The position numbers and the translations under genes were made by a program. This document shows, piece by piece, positions 55,588 to 64,000 of a DNA stretch of 64,000 nucleotides. The notes beneath the pieces are model-generated. The model was not told the DNA's origin and ran no database searches. It worked only from the letters and a program-made list of their open reading frames with translations. Location of the stretch: contig NZ_BROD01000001.1 of the NCBI RefSeq assembly GCF_024345225.1, positions 3,358,362 through 3,422,361 on the forward strand, written 5' to 3'. Position 1 is the first letter of the stretch. Each line of letters starts with the position of its first letter. Source of the stretch: Clostridium sp. TW13. Lineage in GTDB: Bacteria; Bacillota; Clostridia; Clostridiales; Clostridiaceae.

Positions 55588-56532
55588 CTAACCTAATGCT
55601 GCTTTTAAAGATTCAAGATTCCTTTTCATTACTGTAAAATAATCTTTTCCTTCAGCTTGCTCCTTATCACTTAAGCCTTCTAACGGATTAAGCATATCTG
55701 TTTTAGCACCAACTTCTTTAGCAATTGTTTCAGAAACCTTTGGACTAACTAATTCTTCAAAGAAAATAGTTTTAACTTTATGTTCTTCTGCAAATTTAAT
55801 TATTTCTTTCATTCTTGTTGGATCTGGTTCCGAATCTGCTGAAAGTCCTTCTATGGACACTTGATTAAGTCCATATTGCTTGCATAAATATCCAAATGCT
55901 TGATGTGCAACAATTATATCCTTATTTTTTATATTTGAAATCGCATCTTTAAATTCTTTATCTAACTCATCAATTTGCTTAGCATACTTATTATAATTAT
56001 CTTCATAATATTTTTTATTAGACTCATCTGCCTTTACCAGTGCATTTTTTATATTTTCCATTTCCTTTTTTGCATTTTGAGGGTTCATCCAAACATGGGG
56101 ATCATATTTGCTTTCCTCAGCATCCTTCTCTTTTTCCTCCTCTTCTTCATGTCCTTCGATCAAATTTATTCCCTGTGATGCTTCTACTGTTACTAGCTTT
56201 TTATTTTCCAAAGTTCCTACAACTTTTTTTATCCAATGCTCCATACCTGCACCATTATATATAAGAACATCAGCTTTCTCTAAATTATTAATATCTTTAG
56301 TACTTGGTTCCCAATCATGAGGTTCTGTTCCAGCTGGAACTAAATTAGTTATAGTTATTTTATCTCCGCCTATCTTTTTTGCAAAATCATACATTGCATA
56401 AAAGCTAGAGTAAACAGCCAACTTTTTATTCTCAGAATTAGTTTTATCATTTGTATTATTTGATGTGCAACCTGTTAATGTAACTCCTATTGCCATCAAA
56501 AATAATATTAATAGCATACTCACCTTTTTCAT
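55588..56532 (-). CDS. znuA: Zinc ABC transporter substrate-binding lipoprotein
   Basis: This 314-residue cluster A-I metal-binding protein has a lipoprotein signal ending LTGCTSN (Cys near residue 22). Three metal histidines are in GTEPHDWEP, YDPHVWMNP and AHQAFGYL, with an acidic residue in the C-terminal lobe. Between the first two lies a His/Glu-rich loop (GHEEEEEKEKDAEES), typical of zinc-specific ZnuA. It is first in the operon, directly after a palindrome shared with the CobW operon. Confidence 0.93.
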   Translation of the reverse strand: MKKVSMLLILFLMAIGVTLTGCTSNNTNDKTNSENKKLAVYSSFYAMYDFAKKIGGDKITITNLVPAGTEPHDWEPSTKDINNLEKADVLIYNGAGMEHWIKKVVGTLENKKLVTVEASQGINLIEGHEEEEEKEKDAEESKYDPHVWMNPQNAKKEMENIKNALVKADESNKKYYEDNYNKYAKQIDELDKEFKDAISNIKNKDIIVAHQAFGYLCKQYGLNQVSIEGLSADSEPDPTRMKEIIKFAEEHKVKTIFFEELVSPKVSETIAKEVGAKTDMLNPLEGLSDKEQAEGKDYFTVMKRNLESLKAALG

Positions 56533-56553
56533 TTTAACATCTCCTTAATTTTT

Positions 56554-56578
56554 GTTAATGCAAATCATTTGCATTAAC
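56554..56578. promoter_or_regulatory. Zur-like operator before znuA
   Basis: A perfect palindrome with 11 bp arms: GTTAATGCAAA, three central bases, TTTGCATTAAC. Its core ATGCAAA-N3-TTTGCAT is repeated before the CobW gene at 60259-60279. It lies 22 bases upstream of znuA. Binding by a Fur-family zinc repressor is inferred from the genes it precedes. Confidence 0.75.
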
Positions 56579-56710
56579 TTCTGTATACCATATTACTCCT
56601 AGAAAAAAATCATGTCAATACACTTTAATCTTATATTCCTATAATTTCCATCAAACTCCATGGATGCGCTTTTTTTATCTAAAACCTTGGCACTTTAAAA
56701 TTTTCAATAT

Positions 56711-56760
56711 AAAAATAAGCATCTCAATAACAATTTAAAAATTATTATTGGATGCTTATA
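56711..56760 (-). terminator. Terminator after the TIGR03943 gene
   Basis: ATAAGCATC (56715-56723) pairs with GATGCTTAT (56751-56759), with an inner CAATAA/TTATTG stem. Five T residues follow on the minus strand. It separates the CobW operon from znuA. Confidence 0.85.
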
Positions 56761-56799
56761 TCTTTGTAAAACTTTATATAAACAGAATCTTATTAATTA

Positions 56800-57636
56800 T
56801 TATTTGAAGTACACATATTCACTCTTAGGTGCCTGAGTCTTCGATACTTTATCAGCGTATATTATAGGCATAATTTCACCATCATATTTTTCTACATGTA
56901 TTTTAGCAGTTACTACAACCCACTCATTATTCCTAAAGTTTGACGCGCTCTTGTATCTGCATAAAATACCGCATGGTTGAAGATCTGCTGCACAACATAC
57001 CATGGCTTTACGAGCTGGCACAAATTCATTATTTTTAAATTCTTTTATTCTAAGTACTTGCCCCTTAAATTGTATAGTTTTGCCTTCATACTTATTGACA
57101 TTTTTATTAATATCCAAATACCATTTCATATAATCATCATCATTTATAACTATAATCCCATTACTATCCACATTAATACTTTTCTCCTTAATATTATCAT
57201 TATAATAAGCTTGATCATAATTACTTCCACTACTTACATTAGAACTTTGTTGATTCTGAGAATTAACTTCTATATTTGTGTCTTGATTAGAATTATTAAT
57301 ATTAGATTTTCCAGTATAAACATTCACAGAACTTTTAAAAAAATCTACAGAATTATTATTAGAAATTCCCATAGGTATGATAAAAGTTGTAACTATCGGT
57401 ATTACTACGATTATATACTTACTATAATTAACTGAATGTTTAGGTTTAAATAAATATAGCATCATAAAACTTCCTAAAATCAGAAGGAAAAATGCCGAAA
57501 AAATTATATATATATTCAACCTTGGATGCACATAATATTTAGCCTTATCAAATACCACAGAAAAAAATAAAATATTAGCTATGGTGAATAAAATTATTAT
57601 TTCTATAAGAACTTCCAAATTAATTTTCCTCTTCAT
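56800..57636 (-). CDS. TIGR03943-type membrane protein (permease partner)
   Basis: This 278-residue protein has two N-terminal transmembrane helices plus a third near residue 80. A low-complexity Asn/Ser linker (about 105-150) leads to a C-terminal domain carrying the family motif KAMVCCAADLQPCGI. Proteins of this family (COG3689) are encoded beside COG0701 permeases and COG0523 GTPases. Here the start codon overlaps the permease stop by four bases (ATGA), which points to a physical complex. A role in zinc supply is inferred from operon and operator. Confidence 0.85.
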   Translation of the reverse strand: MKRKINLEVLIEIIILFTIANILFFSVVFDKAKYYVHPRLNIYIIFSAFFLLILGSFMMLYLFKPKHSVNYSKYIIVVIPIVTTFIIPMGISNNNSVDFFKSSVNVYTGKSNINNSNQDTNIEVNSQNQQSSNVSSGSNYDQAYYNDNIKEKSINVDSNGIIVINDDDYMKWYLDINKNVNKYEGKTIQFKGQVLRIKEFKNNEFVPARKAMVCCAADLQPCGILCRYKSASNFRNNEWVVVTAKIHVEKYDGEIMPIIYADKVSKTQAPKSEYVYFK

Positions 57637-59240
57637 TTAACTCCTCCATAAAAGAATATAGTAGGTAATGAAAATAGCACAAAAGATGATACTAATAATA
57701 TGATCACTAAAATCAGCACAAATCTTTTATTAAAGCTCTGTGTAAGCATCAATAAATTTTTCAAATCCAACATAGGACCCATCACCATAAATGCTAAAAC
57801 TGCATTCATAGGAAAATTGTTCAAAAAACTCCTGGCTATAAATGCATTTGAATTAGAACATATAGACATAAAAAATGATGCAAATATCATTAATCCAATA
57901 GGAATTATACTACGTGCTCCTGTATACATAAAAGTATCCTTTGGTACGATAACCTGAATTATAGAGGAAATCATTGCACCAATTACTAAATATTTTCCTA
58001 CACTGAAAAATTCAATAGTTGTATGTCTGAATAATCCAATTACCTTTCCTCCAACCCCATCTACATCAAGATTACCAACATATCCACTACTACAAACCTG
58101 AGAAATATCTGAAGTATCTATCTCTATGGCATCCTTTTGTTTAAATAATAATTCGATAAACATTCCTGCAATAATTGAAATTATTACACCAAAAACTATC
58201 CTAAGTACTGCTATCTTGTAATCTTCTGAAAAAGCATATATTGTAGATATTATCACTACAGGATTTACTGCTGCTGATGATAGCATAAATGTTATTGCTT
58301 GTGACAAAGGCACTCCTTTCCTCACCAATCTAGATGTTATTGGTACCATACCACAATCACATATAGGAAGAAATATTCCTATTAGTGCTGCTATAGGAAA
58401 CTTGAATATTCCTTTTACATTAAATAGTTTAATAAGTTTTCTATCTGATACAAATATCTGCAATATTGAAGATATGAATACACCAACTAATATGAATGGA
58501 ATGGCTTGAAGTAAAATACTCAAAAAAACTGTATTTATACTTTTTAATATATTTATTTGTAAATCAGATACAGTATTATTTAATGCGCTTAGATATATTG
58601 AAAAAATCCATCCCGTCATAAGTAATAGGATATAATTTAATACTTTATCTATAGGATTAGCTCTTCTCCTATCAAATGCCTTATATAAATATTCATCTAA
58701 ATTCTCATCATTTTCTTCACAAAAAATTATTTTAGATTTTCTATTGATACTTTTAATAACTTTTTTTATGACTTCTCTTTCATTATTGGATAAATTATCA
58801 AATCTATTTACAAATACAACATCTGAATTTGAAATTTGTTCAGCTATAATATTACTCATATTTTTCATATAAGATGTGAATTTTTCAGCATCTAGTACAT
58901 AAATCACATTATCTATATAATAATCAAATGGCATTCTAACTTTTAACATGTCACTCATTTCCCAGGTTCCATTATATTCTATTATTATAACATCAGGGGA
59001 ATACTTCTCTTCCAAATTATAAAACAATTTATCATCAAGCTTATCTTTTTCTTCAATTAATTTAATATCTATATTTTGTTCTTTAAATTCTTTTATATCA
59101 AATTCTTCTATGCCTTGCTCAAAAGCTAGAATTAATACTCTTTTATTTTTTTCTATTACTTTTTTTTCTACAAGCTTATTTATTAAACTCGTCTTCCCCC
59201 ACTCAAGAAATCCAGTAATAATTTGAATTTTTTTCTTCAT
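57633..59240 (-). CDS. COG0701 permease fused to an N-terminal CobW-like GTPase domain
   Basis: A 535-residue fusion. Residues 1 to about 190 resemble a COG0523/CobW GTPase, with P-loop GFLEWGKTS at 10-18 and a later VFVNRFDNL that fits the NKxD position loosely. The CxCC metal motif is missing, and the usual EPSG segment reads EYNG. Residues 210-535 are a DUF318 permease with about eight helices and the conserved PICDCGMVP, SSAAVNPVVI and CSNSNAFIA motifs. It starts 9 bases after the intact CobW gene and overlaps the TIGR03943 gene by four bases. Transported substrate unknown; zinc or a zinc complex is inferred. No frameshift is seen at the junction. Confidence 0.85.
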   Translation of the reverse strand: MKKKIQIITGFLEWGKTSLINKLVEKKVIEKNKRVLILAFEQGIEEFDIKEFKEQNIDIKLIEEKDKLDDKLFYNLEEKYSPDVIIIEYNGTWEMSDMLKVRMPFDYYIDNVIYVLDAEKFTSYMKNMSNIIAEQISNSDVVFVNRFDNLSNNEREVIKKVIKSINRKSKIIFCEENDENLDEYLYKAFDRRRANPIDKVLNYILLLMTGWIFSIYLSALNNTVSDLQINILKSINTVFLSILLQAIPFILVGVFISSILQIFVSDRKLIKLFNVKGIFKFPIAALIGIFLPICDCGMVPITSRLVRKGVPLSQAITFMLSSAAVNPVVIISTIYAFSEDYKIAVLRIVFGVIISIIAGMFIELLFKQKDAIEIDTSDISQVCSSGYVGNLDVDGVGGKVIGLFRHTTIEFFSVGKYLVIGAMISSIIQVIVPKDTFMYTGARSIIPIGLMIFASFFMSICSNSNAFIARSFLNNFPMNAVLAFMVMGPMLDLKNLLMLTQSFNKRFVLILVIILLVSSFVLFSLPTIFFYGGVK

Positions 59241-59249
59241 AATTTTCCC

Positions 59250-60239
59250 CTATAAATTATTAAATAATTCTTCCAATTCTTTTCTATCTATATCTGCACC
59301 TATTACACATATTCTGCCAGTATAATCACATTCTACACTGTTAACTTGAATCTCATTAGGTACAAAATCAAATTGAATCCATTTGTTATTCTCTATCCTA
59401 ACTATTCCTTTGGCTCTTAAAATTGCTCCAAACTTACTAGATGACAATATGTCCTTTAATTTGATTATTTGGTTCTTTGAAAAAATTTTAGGCGTCTCAG
59501 TTCCCCATACTTGAAAAACTTCTGAAGCAGTATGAGCTTTACCGCATTGGAGTAAAACTTTATTTTGTTCTTTGCCCTTTAAATTATAAACTTGTTTTTC
59601 TATATTAACGATATTAATTTTATTTTCTAATAAATTCTCTCTAGACTGTTCCCCTACTGAAATTATTGAACTTGTAGGCAATTGATTCCAAGGTGTGGTT
59701 ATAATATTAGCATTGCAATTAATTTTCTGAATATCTTTTACAACTAAAACAAGTTTATCTGGTTCTATGTTTTGTGTACGACTTAAAATAACAGTCTTAG
59801 CATTTTTAATTTGATTTATAAAAAATTCAGAGAAATTTCTTAAATACATTTGATACTTGACAGCATCAACAACCACTATACACATATTAATTTTTACTAT
59901 ATCTTGCTTTGTCATTTTCCTACACACATTTAAAACATCTGAAAGGTTAGCCACCCCAGAAGGTTCAATTATTATTCTATCTGGTTTATAATCTTTAATT
60001 ATTTCTTTTAAAGCTAAATCAAAATCTCCAGTAAGGCTGCAACATATACACCCTGAATTCAATTCTTGAACTTCTATACCTTTTGTTCTTAATATTGATC
60101 CATCAATTCCTATCTCTCCAAATTCATTTTCTACTATAGCAACCTTTTCAGATTTTAATTTTTCCTCTATAACCTTTTTTATTAAAGTTGTCTTTCCTGC
60201 TCCTAAAAATCCAGAAATAATATCAATCTTTGTGTACAT
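59250..60239 (-). CDS. CobW/COG0523 family GTPase, probable zinc metallochaperone
   Basis: This 329-residue GTPase has Walker A GFLGAGKTTLIKK, the metal motif SGCICCS, Walker B-like IIIEPSGVA and a C-terminal CobW_C domain (about 220-329). COG0523 proteins under Zur control deliver zinc to essential enzymes in zinc shortage. The ATG at 60239 has AAAGGAG seven bases before it. A reading from 60266 would start inside the palindrome at 60259-60279 and is rejected. It heads the operon with the fused permease and TIGR03943 genes. Confidence 0.92.
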   Translation of the reverse strand: MYTKIDIISGFLGAGKTTLIKKVIEEKLKSEKVAIVENEFGEIGIDGSILRTKGIEVQELNSGCICCSLTGDFDLALKEIIKDYKPDRIIIEPSGVANLSDVLNVCRKMTKQDIVKINMCIVVVDAVKYQMYLRNFSEFFINQIKNAKTVILSRTQNIEPDKLVLVVKDIQKINCNANIITTPWNQLPTSSIISVGEQSRENLLENKINIVNIEKQVYNLKGKEQNKVLLQCGKAHTASEVFQVWGTETPKIFSKNQIIKLKDILSSSKFGAILRAKGIVRIENNKWIQFDFVPNEIQVNSVECDYTGRICVIGADIDRKELEELFNNL

Positions 60240-60258
60240 ATATTTACTCCTTTCGTCA

Positions 60259-60279
60259 AAATGCAAACCATTTGCATTT
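60259..60279. promoter_or_regulatory. Zur-like operator before the CobW operon
   Basis: AAATGCAAA, three bases CCA, TTTGCATTT form a perfect 9-3-9 palindrome with the same core as the site before znuA (56554-56578). It lies about 20 bases before the start codon of the CobW gene. Confidence 0.75.
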
Positions 60280-60392
60280 ACATAAGGATATTATATCATC
60301 AAATCTTTTTGCTTTCACAAAATATCGTATAGTTTTCAAATTATTTACATTTATATGTATTAGTAAATCTTGTACAAATATATACTCTAAAT

Positions 60393-60433
60393 ATATAAAC
60401 CACAGAAAAACTAAATATTTCTGTGGTTTATAT
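60393..60433 (-). terminator. Hairpin after the histidine kinase gene
   Basis: ATATAAACCACAGAAA (60393-60408) pairs perfectly with 60418-60433. The T-tract is short, but its position 20 bases after the kinase stop suits a terminator. Confidence 0.7.
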
Positions 60434-60453
60434 AAATAATTATTATATTCTTC

Positions 60454-62328
60454 TTATTCTTCCAGCATCTCTCCAAGCTTCAATGTAAAATAAAATGTAC
60501 TTCCTTTTCCCAATGTACTTTCAACCCAAATTTCACCTAAGTGGGCTTTTACTATCTCCTTACATATTGCTAGACCAAGGCCAGAGTTTCCTGTTATCTG
60601 CCCATCTTTATCTTTTACTTGTATGAACTTGCCAAATATTATCTTTTGATGTTCCTCTGCAATGCCTTGACCATTATCTGAAATTGCTACAAGCATGGTG
60701 TTATTTACCTCTCTAGCTTTTATTTCAATAATACCTGTCCCATCTGTATTGGTGTACCTTAAAGCATTACCTAGTAGATTTGCAATTACCCAAGATATCT
60801 TATCTACATCTGCTTTTACTTTCTTTCTGATTCCTTTTGTATTTATTATTAGTTTTATATTTTTCTCATCAAGTTGAATTTTAAAGGTTCGCGTTACTGC
60901 ATTTATAACATCATCTATCCCCACATCTTTCATTTCCATTTCTATTTTTCCAGATTCCATCTTTGATAAATCTAATAATTCTCTAACAAGCTTATCTAAT
61001 TTATCACTATCTTCTTTTATTATCATAAGTAACTCATTTGCTTCTGCAGCGTCACTATAATTTCCTTCTAGCAACAATCCAGTTGCCATGCAAATAGACG
61101 TTAACGGAGTTCTGAATTCATGAGATACATTAGATACAAAGTCAGATTTAAGTCTATCAATTTCTTTGAATTTTGTTATATCCTGAAGTATAGTAATCGC
61201 ACCTATATTTTCTGTTTCCTCAAACCATATAGGTTTTGTTATTACTCTATAATAAAGATTTCTATTATCTTGGGACATTTCTATATCATTAACTTCTTTA
61301 TTTTCTCTGCTTAAATTTCTAGAATTCTTTATCATGTCAAATATTATTCTTTGTTTTATATATTCAAGAAAATGAGTATTAATTATATTTTTTTCTTTGA
61401 CATCAAAAACTCTTTCTCCAGCCTTATTAAGCATTATAACCTTATTATCTTCATCTGTTACTATTATAGGAGAATCTATACTTTCTATTATAGCTTCTGC
61501 CTTTTGTTTTTCTCTTAATATTTCTTGAACATTTAATCTACCATACTCCTGTAGCTTTTTCGCCATATTATTGTAGGATTCCAAAATGTAGTTAATTTCC
61601 TTCTCCCCTCTTATAGGAATAACATACTCGTATTTACCCTCTGAGACCTTATTTATGCCCACAACTAAATCTTCAACTGGATTTATAATTTTCTTTAGTA
61701 AATATCCTATTACAATAATACCAACAAATAAAACAAGCCCTGAAATAATTGTAATATAATAAACTGCCTTATTAGCTAAATTCCTTGATTGATCCTTCAT
61801 CTTTAACATCGATTGTTCATTTATGTCTAAAAGATTCCTACAATTATCTTTTAGATCCTTATATAATGGCAAAATATTGTTATAATAATATGTTCCAGAA
61901 CTATAATAATAATCAACTGAATTATTATCACTGCTCTTTTCTTTTGTTGTTTTAAACTTATTTACAGCTGATACGTATTTATTATAATCTTTTTCAATTA
62001 AATCTAATGTTTCTTTTTCTCCATATTCAGTAATATTGCCCTTAGCTCTATTCAACCATTGCAAAAATTGTATTCTATTTGACTCATAATCAGATATTAC
62101 CGCAGTATCATTTCCAAAAATGTATACCATTTGTGATTTGTCTTGAGCATCTAATGTTTCTAGCATATTCTGAGCGTAAACTATGCTATCATAATTAGAA
62201 TGCATTATTAAATCTATAGATTGCTGTAAATCATGATAATATTTTATAGATACTAAACTACTCCCAGCAGTTAATATCACAAAAACCGCCAGAATTAAAA
62301 AAATCTTAAACTTAATACTTTTAATCAT
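60454..62328 (-). CDS. Membrane sensor histidine kinase (HAMP-PAS-HisKA)
   Basis: A 624-residue kinase. A transmembrane helix (about 6-28), a helical extracytoplasmic sensor (about 30-185), a second helix (about 188-210) and a HAMP domain precede a PAS domain (about 275-390). HisKA follows with the phosphoacceptor in FVSNVSHEFRTPLTS, then HATPase with N box NLLGNALRYTN and DNGQGIAEEHQ and GNSGLGLAI motifs. No response regulator follows it on its strand. The nearest is the receiver-only gene at 62568, divergent and next to kdpD. The sensed signal is unknown. Confidence 0.93.
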   Translation of the reverse strand: MIKSIKFKIFLILAVFVILTAGSSLVSIKYYHDLQQSIDLIMHSNYDSIVYAQNMLETLDAQDKSQMVYIFGNDTAVISDYESNRIQFLQWLNRAKGNITEYGEKETLDLIEKDYNKYVSAVNKFKTTKEKSSDNNSVDYYYSSGTYYYNNILPLYKDLKDNCRNLLDINEQSMLKMKDQSRNLANKAVYYITIISGLVLFVGIIVIGYLLKKIINPVEDLVVGINKVSEGKYEYVIPIRGEKEINYILESYNNMAKKLQEYGRLNVQEILREKQKAEAIIESIDSPIIVTDEDNKVIMLNKAGERVFDVKEKNIINTHFLEYIKQRIIFDMIKNSRNLSRENKEVNDIEMSQDNRNLYYRVITKPIWFEETENIGAITILQDITKFKEIDRLKSDFVSNVSHEFRTPLTSICMATGLLLEGNYSDAAEANELLMIIKEDSDKLDKLVRELLDLSKMESGKIEMEMKDVGIDDVINAVTRTFKIQLDEKNIKLIINTKGIRKKVKADVDKISWVIANLLGNALRYTNTDGTGIIEIKAREVNNTMLVAISDNGQGIAEEHQKIIFGKFIQVKDKDGQITGNSGLGLAICKEIVKAHLGEIWVESTLGKGSTFYFTLKLGEMLEE

Positions 62329-62567
62329 TACTATCTCCTTATACTGCTATTTATTACTATTATATTCCATACCTATTTTATTTCCTATAACTCATAATAT
62401 ATAGGTTACTTGTAATCCTATATATTAACACCTATTATAACAAATCATCTATCCCAACTACAGATTTATTTGAGTATGGTCTTATTTTCTAAATGAATTA
62501 ATAATTGATAAAGAAATTAAACTAACGTAGTATAGAATATAATGGAATATTCATGGAGGGGGATCTT

Positions 62568-63101
62568 ATGAAAAAAGCCTTAATAGTAGATGACACTAAA
62601 AATATTAGAATTCTTTTATCACATTGCTTAAAAAATGATAACTTTGAAGTACATTGTGCCAGCAATGCTTTAGAAGCAATGGAATTAATATCAAGCATTA
62701 ACTTTGACATAGCATTTATAGATGTAAAAATGCCTAATATTAGTGGAACTGCTTTACTAGAGCAAATAAATAAAGAGGGATATACATTTCAAGTAGTTAT
62801 GATGACAGGGTTTGGCACAATAAAAAATGCCGTTACTACCACCAAACTAGGAGCTGTAGCCTATTTACAAAAGCCATTTACTTCAAATACCATAGAAAAA
62901 TTACTTGGTGAAATCTTTGAAGATTATAATCCAGCAGCAAAACAGATTAATAGCACTAATGCTAATGAAGCAAAATCTTCTATACTTCCTTTAGACTCTA
63001 TTGCATACGAGAAGTTTGGAGAATGCTTAATCAAAAATGGGGATATAGAAAAAGGAAATCTATTTAAAGAATTTGCTACAAAACTAGCTAATTTAAAATA
63101 A
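62568..63101 (+). CDS. Receiver-only response regulator
   Basis: This 177-residue protein has a CheY-like receiver (about 1-120) with acidic pair Asp8/Asp9 in IVDDTKN, phosphoacceptor Asp52 in IAFIDVKMPN, the MTGFGT threonine region and Lys in YLQKPF. The remaining 55 residues are helical and carry no DNA-binding domain. The start has GGAGGGGG before it. It is divergent from the histidine kinase at 60454 and lies 12 bases before kdpD, so it may be a phosphotransfer or protein-binding link between these kinases. Confidence 0.88.
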   Translation: MKKALIVDDTKNIRILLSHCLKNDNFEVHCASNALEAMELISSINFDIAFIDVKMPNISGTALLEQINKEGYTFQVVMMTGFGTIKNAVTTTKLGAVAYLQKPFTSNTIEKLLGEIFEDYNPAAKQINSTNANEAKSSILPLDSIAYEKFGECLIKNGDIEKGNLFKEFATKLANLK

Positions 63102-63113
63102 GGGGTTTAATTT

Positions 63114-64000
63114 ATGGTAGAAAAAAGACTTACTCCTGAAGAAGCTCTAAAACAATATAAATTACAGACTACAGGCAAGCTTAAAATCTTTTTAGGATAT
63201 GCACCTGGTGTTGGTAAAACATTTAGCATGCTAAATGAAGCTAATAGACGTTTTGAGCGTGGTGAAGATGTTGTTGTTGGGTATTTTGAAAGCCATGAAA
63301 GAAAGGATACCATCGAACAACTTAAAGACTTGCCTCTTATGCCTTTAAAGGAAATTCCTCACGGTTCTATTAAACTAAAAGAAATGGACGTAGATTCAAT
63401 AATTGAACGAGCTCCTAAACTGGTTATTGTAGATGAACTGGCGCACACCAATGCTCCTGGTTCTAAAAATAAAAAGAGATATGAGGATGTTATTGAAATA
63501 CTTAATGCTGGTATAAATGTTTATTCAACTGTTAACCTTCAACATCTTGAGAGTCTTAACGATATTGTACAGCAAATCACAGGAATCACAGTTAATGAAA
63601 CAATTCCCGATAATATATTGACTAACGCTGAAGTAGTTATTATAGATATTCCACCTGAATCCTTGAGAAATAGATTGAGAAGAGGAAACATCTATAAACC
63701 CTTCTTAATTGAATCAGCCTTAAAGAATTTCTTTAGAAATGGTAATCTTGCTGCTTTAAGAGAACTTACCTTAAGACAGATTGCAGACGAAGTGGACGAG
63801 GATTTAGAAGAATATAAAATTAATCATGATATAAATGATAATTGGTATACTTGTGAAAGAATAATGGTATCCATCTCTTCTAATCCAAAATCAAAAAGAC
63901 TGATACGATTAGGTGCTAGGATTGCAAAAAAATATAAATGTCAGCTTTACGTTGTATATGTAGAATGTACTCATATATTATCAGCTAAAGAGACTCCAGA
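63114..64000 (+). CDS. kdpD: KdpD sensor kinase, N-terminal part (cut by window end)
   Basis: The first 295 codons of KdpD; the 3' end lies outside the window. The KdpD domain has Walker A GYAPGVGKTFSMLNEANRR, Walker B LVIVDELAHTNAPG and the conserved TVNLQHLESLNDIV segment. A universal-stress-protein-like (USP) domain begins near residue 255 (RIMVSISSNPKSKRLIRLG). In known systems KdpD with KdpE controls the KdpFABC potassium pump; some Firmicute KdpD USP domains bind c-di-AMP. The ATG has AAGGGG upstream and follows the receiver gene by 12 bases. Confidence 0.93.
   Translation, partial: MVEKRLTPEEALKQYKLQTTGKLKIFLGYAPGVGKTFSMLNEANRRFERGEDVVVGYFESHERKDTIEQLKDLPLMPLKEIPHGSIKLKEMDVDSIIERAPKLVIVDELAHTNAPGSKNKKRYEDVIEILNAGINVYSTVNLQHLESLNDIVQQITGITVNETIPDNILTNAEVVIIDIPPESLRNRLRRGNIYKPFLIESALKNFFRNGNLAALRELTLRQIADEVDEDLEEYKINHDINDNWYTCERIMVSISSNPKSKRLIRLGARIAKKYKCQLYVVYVECTHILSAKETP

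Noticed and set aside
56977-57435. 152-codon reading frame on the + strand
   Set aside because: It is the antisense of the TIGR03943 gene, with Ile/Thr-rich low-complexity sequence typical of an AT-rich shadow.
1-64000. CRISPR array, tRNA/rRNA genes, prophage or intact insertion sequence
   Set aside because: No regularly spaced direct repeats with spacers, no rRNA or tRNA-like sequence, and no transposase, integrase or phage structural gene was seen.

Overview
The window comes from a very AT-rich, low-GC Firmicute, most likely a Clostridium sensu stricto species. This rests on strong GGAGG ribosome sites, GTG and TTG starts, U-tailed hairpin terminators, and gene families such as HelD, PepV, M18 aminopeptidase, DUF1700/DUF4097, bacteriohemerythrin and clostridial KdpD. 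No rRNA, tRNA, CRISPR array, prophage or intact insertion sequence was found. The taxonomic call is an inference from content, not from a marker gene.

Layout. Bases 1-10073 are a plant-glycan locus: a GH31 alpha-xylosidase (cut by the window start), an AraC regulator, a lipoprotein binding protein with two permeases but no ATPase, a divergent GH3 glycosidase with a central insertion, and a YesL-like DUF624 protein. Two cre-like operators flank the divergent promoters. Bases 10498-18143 hold a 69-residue orphan protein, an M18 aminopeptidase, a CDF metal exporter, a polar amino acid ABC transporter whose promoter carries two ARG-box-like sites, and the helicase HelD. Bases 18418-25935 hold housekeeping genes: FtsH, PepV, signal peptidase I, a DUF3006 protein, LysA, a TIM-barrel protein and SfsA.

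Between sfsA and a DUF1700/DUF4097 envelope pair lies a cluster of DnaA boxes (about 25937-26168). Next come a flavodoxin-like orphan, a SWIM-SNF2 helicase, a DinG helicase with altered exonuclease residues, oligoendopeptidase F, a zinc-ribbon membrane protein, a GH13 glucosidase with a divergent AraC regulator, and the agmatine-to-putrescine pair aguB/aguA. Bases 43728-53819 hold envelope and accessory genes (GT39 transferase, internalin-like LRR protein, DUF2207 protein, MBL hydrolase, MgtE, adenosine deaminase, bacteriohemerythrin) and three very small genes at 48997, 49233 and 52050.

Bases 54034-60280 form a probable zinc-starvation regulon: ZnuA-ZnuC-ZnuB, and a CobW GTPase operon with a permease fused to a degenerate CobW-like GTPase plus a TIGR03943 partner. 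Both units carry the same ATGCAAA-N3-TTTGCAT palindrome just before their first gene. The window ends with a membrane histidine kinase and, divergently, a receiver-only response regulator followed by the start of kdpD.

Two families of short dispersed palindromes occupy intergenic spaces: family 1 (about 2246, 9244 and 35258) and family 2 (about 18219, 49160 and 53380, with a fragment at 52190). The most interesting points are the DnaA-box cluster, the permease/GTPase fusion with its shared operator, the paired ARG boxes with exact 3 bp spacing, and the two repeat families.
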